Positions 1 to 5,456 of a stretch of DNA of 6,257 bases are shown piece after piece. Made by a program: the position numbers and the translations under genes. Source of the stretch: an uncultured Clostridia bacterium (GTDB lineage: Bacteria > Bacillota > Clostridia > Christensenellales > UBA1242); NCBI GenBank assembly GCA_944376785.1, contig CALWDV010000062.1, forward strand, positions 1 through 6,257, read 5' to 3'. Under the pieces are notes generated by a model, which was given only the letters and a program-made list of their open reading frames with translations, had not been told where the DNA came from and searched no databases. How positions within the stretch are numbered: the stretch's first letter is position 1; each line of letters opens with the position of its first letter.

Positions 1-818
1 TTGCTTGAAACATCAAGCAATGCTTTAATAGCATCAATTAAATATAATTTAACTTTCACATCTTTTGCACCACTTGCAACAACAATAACACCTGTAATTT
101 TAGGAGCCATTTCAGTTAAAACAATTGGCGAATTTGACCCAGAAGAAGTTATTATTATAGGATCTGTTATTGTTGTTGAATTACTTGTGGAATTTGATCC
201 ACTTGTTGTTGTATTTGTTTTCTCATCTGTGCTGGTTGCAATTTTTATTTCAGGTCCACTCTCTGCTGTAATCATAACATCAACATCACCAACACCACTT
301 ATTTTCCCCAGCACCTCCGTTAATTTGTTTTCCAGTTTTTCGCAGTATTCTAAGCAAGTCATATAGTTTGAATTCGATTCTGTTTTGGTATTAATAAAGC
401 TTGTCCCGAAAGAACTGTTTAATATAAGTAATGCTGAAACAGCAAAAATTAGAACAATAATTGCAGTTTTAACATGTTTAATTTTTAAAAATTTTGTAAA
501 AAAACCATCTTTTTTGTTACTTGTATTTTTAGTGTCTAACAACATTGTTTTTTCCATTTTCTTACCAATTATTGTTTCTTCTAAATTTTCTTCTTTTTGT
601 TCGGTTTCATTTTTTAAAACATAGTTTATTTCATTATTTGCTTTTTGGTCTATTTTGCAACTAGTTTCATTTTTAGATTGAGAAATTCCTAAAAAATTGA
701 AAATTTTTTTAAAAAGCCCAAAATTATTTTTTTTGGATTTAACATTATTTTCTTTACCTATGTTTTTACATTCAATTTCTTTTTTTCTAATATTACTTAA
801 TTTAATTTCATTATCCAT
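1..818 (-). CDS. spoIIIAG: Stage III sporulation protein AG (SpoIIIAG), partial at C-terminus
   Basis: This is the ring-forming component of the SpoIIIA-SpoIIQ complex. It is made in the mother cell, with its N-terminus in the cytoplasm and its C-terminal domain between the forespore membranes. My own translation from ATG 818 gives 272 residues before the window edge. A charged Lys/Asn-rich tail covers residues 1-116, one membrane helix lies at about 117-134 (TAIIVLIFAVSALLIL), and the ring-building domain starts near 155. Its halves, around GVGDVDVMIT (175-184) and APKITGVIVVASGAKDVKVK (238-257), flank a Thr/Ser-rich insert at 196-230. About 10 residues are probably missing at the end, judged from memory of homologues. 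The start overlaps the end of spoIIIAF by 8 nt, with GAGG 12 nt upstream. An internal ATG at residue 88 would give a family-like length but has a poorer ribosome site. Operon position and the C-terminal domain make the identity clear; the exact start is less certain. Confidence 0.93.
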   Translation of the reverse strand, partial: MDNEIKLSNIRKKEIECKNIGKENNVKSKKNNFGLFKKIFNFLGISQSKNETSCKIDQKANNEINYVLKNETEQKEENLEETIIGKKMEKTMLLDTKNTSNKKDGFFTKFLKIKHVKTAIIVLIFAVSALLILNSSFGTSFINTKTESNSNYMTCLEYCEKLENKLTEVLGKISGVGDVDVMITAESGPEIKIATSTDEKTNTTTSGSNSTSNSTTITDPIIITSSGSNSPIVLTEMAPKITGVIVVASGAKDVKVKLYLIDAIKALLDVSS

Positions 819-1278
819 AAATAATAATATCCTCACTATCAACATTAACAGTTTTTAAAATAATCTTTTTTATTTCATTTTTATATTCACTTTCTGAAAC
901 ATTATTTTCTAATTTTTTATTAGTTACATCAACATATACCGAATTAATAATTAAGTCGGTTTCAAAAATGTTAGAATTAAGTATTACTGAAACATTTTTA
1001 ATACCAACCTTTTCTAAATTATTAGTTATTGTTTTTTCTAATTCACTAATTTTATTTAAATTTGTAACATAAATAAAATTTTCATCAACAACATCAACAT
1101 CTGTGTTTAATGTGAAATTATTATTTATAAAACTAGAAATAGGACTAATAATTGTAAATAGCAAAAAAATTGTAAAAACATGTTTAATAAAATTGTTAGT
1201 TTTACCATCTGGCAATATTATTTCAAATAAAACACCAACAAAAATTATTCCAATAATATTTAATAACCAACCACTCAT
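811..1278 (-). CDS. spoIIIAF: Stage III sporulation protein AF (SpoIIIAF)
   Basis: This membrane-anchored component of the SpoIIIA complex has 155 residues. Two hydrophobic segments lie at about 4-22 and 32-50, separated by a short loop with LPDGK (22-26), and the second ends in the conserved-looking ISPI (44-47). The remaining ~100 residues form a soluble region expected in the intermembrane space; in the family it has a ring-building-motif fold like that of AG and AH. It is shorter than the ~206 residues I recall for Bacillus subtilis AF. I place the start at ATG 1278 rather than the in-frame TTG at 1281, because AAGGA at 1290-1286 is 7 nt from the ATG but only 4 nt from the TTG. It follows spoIIIAE by 10 nt and its last 8 nt overlap spoIIIAG. 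Sequence similarity is weak in the soluble half, so the call rests on the N-terminal pattern and the operon position. Confidence 0.92.
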   Translation of the reverse strand: MSGWLLNIIGIIFVGVLFEIILPDGKTNNFIKHVFTIFLLFTIISPISSFINNNFTLNTDVDVVDENFIYVTNLNKISELEKTITNNLEKVGIKNVSVILNSNIFETDLIINSVYVDVTNKKLENNVSESEYKNEIKKIILKTVNVDSEDIIIYG

Positions 1279-1285
1279 CAAATTT

Positions 1286-1290
1286 TCCTT
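1286..1290 (-). promoter_or_regulatory. Ribosome binding site deciding the spoIIIAF start
   Basis: AAGGA on the minus strand overlaps the spoIIIAE stop codon (TAA, 1291-1289). It is 7 nt before ATG 1278 and 4 nt before the overlapping in-frame TTG 1281, so it favours the ATG. Confidence 0.7.
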
Positions 1291-2470
1291 AAACTAAATT
1301 TGCAGTTGTCATTATAAGCCCAACTGATAATAAATACATAAACGAAACAGCCAAAATTAAAACAATAGGATAAACTAAAATTTTTGAGCAACCCGAAGCA
1401 AAATTTCCAATTCTACCATCGCCAATAGGTTCTAAAATTGCAGATATTAATTGCAAACCAAGTTTTAAAACCAATATTTGAATAATTGGTTTTAAAATTA
1501 AACCAAAAATTAAAAATAATCCTGCAACGCCAACAGCATTTTTAATAATAACACTGGAATACATAATTAAATCAAAGCCATCGGAAATATAACCACCAAT
1601 TAAAGGTATATAACTTTTAACAGCAAATTTTGTTGCTTTAATGCTAATTCCATCAAATTTACCTGCACTTATTCCCTGTATTGTTAAAAATGCGCCAAAC
1701 ATTGTAAAAACAAAACCAACAACCCATTTAAACACACTGTTTAATAGTCCATTAAATTTAGTTAATTTTAAATTATTGCTTAAATTTCCAACAATCAAAA
1801 AAATAAACGACAAAATAAAAATTGGTAATAAAAATTTTGAAAAAACCAAACTAACACCCTGAGTTAAAATTGCAACAACAGGTTTATATATTGTTACGCT
1901 ACTAACTCCACCAACAGCAGTTAGCAATGTTAACATAATTGGAAAAATAATTTCCATTTGGGAACTCATATTATTAATAGTGTTTTTTGTGGTTGAAATA
2001 ATTGTTGAAACGCAACAAACCAAAATCAAAACAACAACACCATAACACACAAAATGTATTAAATCATTTACACCCGAATTAATATTGTTTGATTTTAAAG
2101 CATTTAAAATTGAACCCAAAACAGCTATTGCAACAATTAAAAAAATTAATGGAATAACATTTTTAATGTTGCCAAACAACATATTTAACACACCATCAAA
2201 AACACTATTATAATTATTAAAATACTCTCCTAATGCAAGTTGTTTAATTGTGTCTGAAAAATTAGTAGAATTTAAAAAACTATATTCATCTTGAAAGTTT
2301 GTTAAATAATAATCTAAGTCATCAAAATTTAAATTACTTAATTGTTCAATAACATTATTGTTTAAATCCTGTTCTAAATCATTGTTTGATTCAGCCAAAA
2401 CAATAATTGACGGTTGTATGTTAAAAAAACAAACAACACAAATTGCCAAAAAAATTATAAATTTTTTCAT
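1289..2470 (-). CDS. spoIIIAE: Stage III sporulation protein AE (SpoIIIAE)
   Basis: This is the largest membrane protein of the SpoIIIA complex, a polytopic putative channel or permease component in the mother-cell membrane facing the forespore. It has 393 residues, against about 399 in Bacillus subtilis. An N-terminal signal peptide (Met-Lys-Lys, hydrophobic core to about residue 25, possible cleavage near VLAES at 24-28) precedes an Asn/Asp-rich extracytoplasmic stretch of ~75 residues. Several membrane helices follow (approximately 103-122, 138-158, 173-190, 208-229, 247-265, 305-330, 364-388). The family core is easily recognised: QGISAGKFDG (265-274), then YIPLIGGYISDGFDL (287-301), IKNAVGVAGL (309-318) and ILEPIGDGRI (345-354). 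Its ATG overlaps the spoIIIAD stop as ATGA (2470-2467), which suggests translational coupling; the upstream GTGAG is only a weak ribosome site. Confidence 0.97.
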   Translation of the reverse strand: MKKFIIFLAICVVCFFNIQPSIIVLAESNNDLEQDLNNNVIEQLSNLNFDDLDYYLTNFQDEYSFLNSTNFSDTIKQLALGEYFNNYNSVFDGVLNMLFGNIKNVIPLIFLIVAIAVLGSILNALKSNNINSGVNDLIHFVCYGVVVLILVCCVSTIISTTKNTINNMSSQMEIIFPIMLTLLTAVGGVSSVTIYKPVVAILTQGVSLVFSKFLLPIFILSFIFLIVGNLSNNLKLTKFNGLLNSVFKWVVGFVFTMFGAFLTIQGISAGKFDGISIKATKFAVKSYIPLIGGYISDGFDLIMYSSVIIKNAVGVAGLFLIFGLILKPIIQILVLKLGLQLISAILEPIGDGRIGNFASGCSKILVYPIVLILAVSFMYLLSVGLIMTTANLV

Positions 2471-2853
2471 GGTATTAAACTCACAATAACATCAAGCAAA
2501 TTTGTTATAATTGGCATAGAAATTATTAATATCAAAAGCTTGCCACCCAAAACAATTTTATCAGCAATAGCTGGATTACCTGAATCTGCACAAATATTTG
2601 CAGCAAATTCAATTAAATATCCAACACCAATAATTTTTAGAATAATGGAAAAAAGTTCTTGGTTTATTCCTGTTTTATTAACAATATTGGCAAAAACACC
2701 CAATATATTGACAAAATAATCAAAAATATAAACAAGCATTATAACTGAACCAGCAATTAATGCAATAACAGCAAATTCAGGTTTAATCTGTTTAACAATT
2801 ATAACAACAATGCAAGTAATAATTCCAATACCAATTATTTTAAAAATTTCCAT
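2467..2853 (-). CDS. spoIIIAD: Stage III sporulation protein AD (SpoIIIAD)
   Basis: This small integral membrane protein of the SpoIIIA complex has 128 residues (about 133 in Bacillus subtilis). Hydrophobic segments lie at about 3-20, 27-50 and 103-127, with a less hydrophobic stretch at 66-87. The family signature GVGYLIEFAANICADSGNPA (76-95), followed by IADKIVLGGK, is clear. AC and AD are related membrane proteins; their exact role is not settled, but they are thought to form part of the membrane platform with AB and AE. The start at ATG 2853 has AGG 5 nt upstream. The gene lies 20 nt after spoIIIAC, and its TGA stop shares four bases with the spoIIIAE start. Other readings are unlikely given the signature and operon order. 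Confidence 0.96.
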   Translation of the reverse strand: MEIFKIIGIGIITCIVVIIVKQIKPEFAVIALIAGSVIMLVYIFDYFVNILGVFANIVNKTGINQELFSIILKIIGVGYLIEFAANICADSGNPAIADKIVLGGKLLILIISMPIITNLLDVIVSLIP

Positions 2854-2873
2854 ATGAACCTAACTTTAATTTA

Positions 2874-3071
2874 TTAGTATAGTGAAAATAATTGTTTAAC
2901 AATTGTAAACAATTCATTAATCATATTAACCACCATAAACAAAACAATAATAACTCCTGCCAGTGTTGTTAATGTTGCAATTTCATCTTTTCCAGCATAT
3001 TTTAAAACCTGATTTGCAACTGCCGTTAAAATTCCTATTGCAGCAATTTTAAAAATGATATCTATTCCCAT
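2874..3071 (-). CDS. spoIIIAC: Stage III sporulation protein AC (SpoIIIAC)
   Basis: This very small membrane protein has 65 residues (about 68 in Bacillus subtilis). It has two hydrophobic helices at about 4-23 and 32-52, joined by the family-typical loop NQVLKYAGKDEIA (20-32), and a short tail with IVKQLF (57-62). It belongs to the same membrane family as SpoIIIAD and is a presumed subunit of the membrane platform of the SpoIIIA complex. The start at ATG 3071 follows a strong AAGGAG site (3081-3076) placed 4 nt away, which overlaps the spoIIIAB stop codon. The gene ends with tandem TAA stops. The strong ribosome site suggests it is translated at a higher level than its neighbours; that is inference. 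Confidence 0.96.
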   Translation of the reverse strand: MGIDIIFKIAAIGILTAVANQVLKYAGKDEIATLTTLAGVIIVLFMVVNMINELFTIVKQLFSLY

Positions 3072-3075
3072 TTAT

Positions 3076-3081
3076 CTCCTT
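3076..3081 (-). promoter_or_regulatory. Strong ribosome binding site of spoIIIAC
   Basis: AAGGAG on the minus strand lies 4 nt before ATG 3071 and overlaps the spoIIIAB stop codon. It is clearly better than the sites seen before spoIIIAB, spoIIIAD and spoIIIAE. Confidence 0.75.
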
Positions 3082-3547
3082 AAACTAAAACAATAAAAAC
3101 TAATAGCGCACACAACACACCAAGTTTTGTTCCAAGTTGTCCTATTTTTTGATTTTTAATTGCTACTTCATCTTTTTTTAAAGCTAGTATTATTTGTTGA
3201 TTTTTAATCTGAGCTATTTCACCTTCAACATCATATTTGCCTAAACTATCAAAAAAATTTTTAATAGTTTTTAGTTCGCTTGAATTTAAATAAATTAAAT
3301 TATAGTTATTATTATTGTTAATGTAATAATTTATTAAAAATTGTTTAAATTCATTTGAAAAACAATTAAGATTATTTAATATAATTTGATATATTGTGTT
3401 TTTATTAAATTTAATTTCACTTTGTAATATTTCACATAATTTAATTAAATCACAATAAATTATTAATTTTTTTTTATAATATATTGAAAAAGAATAACCA
3501 ATATAAAAAACAGCACCACAAATTAACAATATAAAAAATAGTTTCAT
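3080..3547 (-). CDS. spoIIIAB: Stage III sporulation protein AB (SpoIIIAB)
   Basis: This membrane protein of the SpoIIIA complex has 155 residues (about 171 in Bacillus subtilis). A membrane helix at about 2-21 anchors a cytoplasmic helical domain, and a second hydrophobic helix closes the C-terminus (142-155). The domain resembles the GspF family of type II secretion and probably contacts the ATPase SpoIIIAA; that is family knowledge. Recognisable elements are LCEILQSEIKFNKN (37-50), FFDSLGKYDVEGE (108-120), a polar Lys/Gln-rich helix and GQLGTKLGVL (136-145). It begins one base after the spoIIIAA stop (TAG, 3551-3549), with no visible Shine-Dalgarno site, so it is probably translated by reinitiation. 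Codons 25-27 form an unbroken run of nine A. The middle of the protein is unusually Asn/Tyr-rich (positions 74-85), in line with the AT bias. Confidence 0.94.
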   Translation of the reverse strand: MKLFFILLICGAVFYIGYSFSIYYKKKLIIYCDLIKLCEILQSEIKFNKNTIYQIILNNLNCFSNEFKQFLINYYINNNNNYNLIYLNSSELKTIKNFFDSLGKYDVEGEIAQIKNQQIILALKKDEVAIKNQKIGQLGTKLGVLCALLVFIVLV

Positions 3548-3548
3548 A

Positions 3549-4451
3549 CTAACAAAAAATACAATTCAAGTTTTGATTGTATATTCCCTCCACTGTTCCT
3601 GGACCACAACTGTTATTTAAAACAATAAATCTTTCAAATAAAAAATTGTTTAATATATAATTAAAATTCTTTTTTAATTTTAAATCGTTTATATCTTTTG
3701 CATGAATTGTTGCAACAACTTTAACCCCACAAGTTAATGCATTTTCAATAATGCTTAAATCATTATTAAAATTAATTTCATCTGTAAAAATAACGTCTGG
3801 TTTTAAACTTCTTATACCATTTTCAAAAGCATATTGTTTTGTTGAGTTTAAATACACATCAACATTATCACCTAAATTAATATTATTTCCACCACTAATT
3901 TCACCACGTTCATCAACAACAAGAGAGTTTAATGACGGATTTCTTTTGCTTATTTGCATAATTAAATCACGCAAAAATGTTGTTTTTCCAGCACCGGGAG
4001 CTGATAATATTAAAGTTGAACAAACCTGACTATTTTTTACTAAATAAGAATAATAATTTAAACTGCAATTTTTTACAATGTGTGGAATTCTAATGTTTAA
4101 TGAATTAATGTTTTTAATTGTTTTTATATGGTTGTTTTCAGAAACAATTTCTCCTGCAACACCAATTCTAATTCCACCACCACAATTAATAAAACCATTA
4201 ATTAACTGATCATTAATGCTATATAACGAATTATTACTAACTTTTTTTATTATATCTGTAATATAAGCACCATCACACATTAAAGCATCAGTTGCGTTTG
4301 TTGAAAGCCCATTTTCATTTAAATAAAAATTTTTACCGCTAACATTAACTATAACAGGTTTGTTTTTTCTTAGTCTAATTTCATTTAATATATTTGGTTC
4401 AATTTCATTGATTCCAAAAAATATTTTTTCTGGTAAAATATACTTTAACAT
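3549..4451 (-). CDS. spoIIIAA: Stage III sporulation protein AA (SpoIIIAA), secretion-type ATPase
   Basis: This cytoplasmic P-loop ATPase of the VirB11/PilT-like secretion superfamily energises the SpoIIIA complex from the mother-cell side. It has 300 residues (about 307 in Bacillus subtilis). The N-terminal domain has the family pattern NEIRLRKNKP (23-32) and INCGGGIRIGVAGEIV (88-103). The ATPase domain has Walker A SAPGAGKTT (150-158) with Lys156, then VVDERGEISG (178-187), a Walker B-like region PDVIFTDEI (218-226) with Asp224 and Glu225, and ATIHA (247-251). The end has the family motif GPGTVEGIY (283-291). The first Walker A glycine is serine, which I recall as common in clostridial members. 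The start at ATG 4451 has a near-ideal ribosome site 4 nt upstream. This is the first gene of the operon, 143 nt beyond the preceding gene and downstream of a terminator, so it should have its own promoter. In Bacillus that promoter is sigma-E dependent. Confidence 0.97.
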   Translation of the reverse strand: MLKYILPEKIFFGINEIEPNILNEIRLRKNKPVIVNVSGKNFYLNENGLSTNATDALMCDGAYITDIIKKVSNNSLYSINDQLINGFINCGGGIRIGVAGEIVSENNHIKTIKNINSLNIRIPHIVKNCSLNYYSYLVKNSQVCSTLILSAPGAGKTTFLRDLIMQISKRNPSLNSLVVDERGEISGGNNINLGDNVDVYLNSTKQYAFENGIRSLKPDVIFTDEINFNNDLSIIENALTCGVKVVATIHAKDINDLKLKKNFNYILNNFLFERFIVLNNSCGPGTVEGIYNQNLNCIFC

Positions 4452-4455
4452 AACA

Positions 4456-4461
4456 CCTCCT
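4456..4461 (-). promoter_or_regulatory. Strong ribosome binding site of spoIIIAA
   Basis: AGGAGG (inside AAAAGGAGGTG) on the minus strand ends 4 nt before ATG 4451. It is the strongest ribosome site in the window and fixes the spoIIIAA start. Confidence 0.85.
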
Positions 4462-4490
4462 TTTCTCTTAGTTAAAAATATTTATTTTTT

Positions 4491-4510
4491 TAAATAACAA
4501 TAAATAACAA
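4491..4510. repeat. Perfect 10-bp tandem direct repeat upstream of spoIIIAA
   Basis: The plus-strand word taaataacaa occurs twice back to back (4491-4500 and 4501-4510). The repeat lies in the spoIIIA leader, 40 bp before the start codon, with a period of about one helical turn. It could be a regulator site, part of a promoter, or a slippage product in AT-rich DNA; nothing here decides between these. Confidence 0.6.
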
Positions 4511-4520
4511 ATTTAATTAA

Positions 4521-4554
4521 TAAAAAATGCCAAAACATATAGTTTTGGCATTTT
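4521..4554 (-). terminator. Rho-independent terminator of the truB-nfo unit
   Basis: On the minus strand, ATGCCAAAAC and GTTTTGGCAT form a perfect 10-bp stem around a 5-nt loop, extendable by three A-T pairs and followed by a run of T then ATT. It begins 40 nt past the stop of the Nfo-like gene and ends before the spoIIIA leader. The T-run is on the minus-strand side; the plus-strand side has only TTTT followed by GC, so it acts mainly on minus-strand transcription. It separates the upstream housekeeping unit from the sporulation operon. Confidence 0.88.
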
Positions 4555-4594
4555 GCTTCATAATCTAACAAAATTTTTAATTTATAAATATAAT

Positions 4595-5440
4595 TTAACA
4601 ATTTTCATAAATTGATTTTAAAATTAATGCATCATGAGCCATAATGCTGTTTGATTCACATATAACAACTGGCTCCATATTATATTGTTTTAAAACTTTT
4701 GCAAGAGGTTCAAAATTAGGTCCATAAACATCATCTGCTAATGTTAAATGTTTAATTTCACCTTTTGAACCATATTCAATTTTACTAAAATGAATATGCA
4801 CTTTTTTTGCTTTTTCTTCACCTAATTCCTTAAATAAATAATCAATAATTTTTTTGTAATCATCTTCGCTCTTTAATGACCCTTGTGTTAAAGCATTAAT
4901 ATGTCCAAAATCCAATGTTGGAATAAAATTTGGACTAATTTTGCACAAATCAATAATTTCCTTATAAGTGCCAATTTGAGCTGGTTTGCCCATGGTTTCT
5001 AAACAAATTAAAAAATCACCATATCCTAACATTTCAAGTTTTTCTTTTAATATTGTTAATCTTTTTTTAGTTAGCTCTAATGCTTCGCTCCTATCTAGTT
5101 TTCCACAAGAAGCAGGATGAACAACTAAACGTTTTCCACCAATAAGTTTTAATTTTTCCAATGAATTAATAACATACATATAACTTTTTTCAACCATTTC
5201 ATCACTTGGATTGGCAAAATTTATATAATAAGGAGCATGAATACTAACTTCAATATTATATTTTTCTGCCTCTTTTCCAAGTTCAACAGCTGTTTCATCA
5301 CTTAAAGTGATGCCACGTCCAAAACTATATTCATATGCTGTTAATCCAATGGAGTTTAACCACATTGGTGCTTGAACAGATTTCTTGTATCCTTGTGCAT
5401 AAAATGTTTCACAATTACCTGCTGGTCCAAATTTTATCAT
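4595..5440 (-). CDS. Endonuclease IV (Nfo)-like TIM-barrel protein, AP endonuclease family 2
   Basis: This 281-residue single-domain protein has endonuclease IV length and motif order. True Nfo uses a three-metal site to cut DNA at abasic sites in base excision repair. Candidate metal ligands are His68 in SIHAPYYIN (66-74), His108 in VVHPASCGK, Glu148 in ETMGK, Asp177 and His180 in LDFGH, His215 in VHIHFSK, His231 in IKHLTL and Glu262 in ICESN. The Asp that pairs with the last His in Escherichia coli (Asp-x-His) appears to be Ile229. Motifs such as ETMGK and HFSKIEYG differ from classical Nfo and match a Firmicutes subgroup usually named deoxyribonuclease IV or TIM-barrel protein. AP endonuclease activity is therefore likely but not certain; a sugar isomerase-like role is the alternative. 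ATG 5440 has AGGGGA 5 nt upstream. It follows truB by 16 nt and is probably co-transcribed. Confidence 0.88.
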   Translation of the reverse strand: MIKFGPAGNCETFYAQGYKKSVQAPMWLNSIGLTAYEYSFGRGITLSDETAVELGKEAEKYNIEVSIHAPYYINFANPSDEMVEKSYMYVINSLEKLKLIGGKRLVVHPASCGKLDRSEALELTKKRLTILKEKLEMLGYGDFLICLETMGKPAQIGTYKEIIDLCKISPNFIPTLDFGHINALTQGSLKSEDDYKKIIDYLFKELGEEKAKKVHIHFSKIEYGSKGEIKHLTLADDVYGPNFEPLAKVLKQYNMEPVVICESNSIMAHDALILKSIYENC

Positions 5441-5456
5441 ATTTATCCCCTATCGT

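Larger units (their letters stand above)
4452..4520 (-). promoter_or_regulatory. spoIIIA operon leader, presumed promoter region
   Basis: The only space for a spoIIIA promoter is between the upstream terminator and ATG 4451. It is almost entirely A/T until the Shine-Dalgarno site. In Bacillus spoIIIA is transcribed by mother-cell sigma-E. I could not find a convincing sigma-E or sigma-A promoter: TTATTTA- and AATAAATAT-like words are present at roughly suitable spacing, but such words are expected by chance here. The promoter is therefore inferred from position only. Confidence 0.4.

Noticed and set aside
1..366. Plus-strand open frame of 121 residues opposite spoIIIAG, with similar plus-strand frames at 385-624, 1103-1297, 1641-1862, 2414-2719 and 3751-4029
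   Set aside because: Each lies antisense to a recognised minus-strand gene, has no family signature, and shows the Ile/Thr/Asn/Pro bias expected of the antisense reading of AT-rich membrane-protein genes.
727..734. Eight-A run in codons 28-30 of spoIIIAG and several seven-base A or T runs elsewhere as slippage switches
   Set aside because: Runs of 7-8 are expected at this base composition; only the nine-A tract in spoIIIAB stands out.
1279..1281. TTG as the spoIIIAF start
   Set aside because: It is only 4 nt from the Shine-Dalgarno site, and the adjacent ATG at 1278 has ideal spacing.
4452..4520. Specific sigma-E or sigma-A promoter boxes before spoIIIAA
   Set aside because: Only weak partial matches exist, and in nearly pure A/T sequence such matches are expected by chance.
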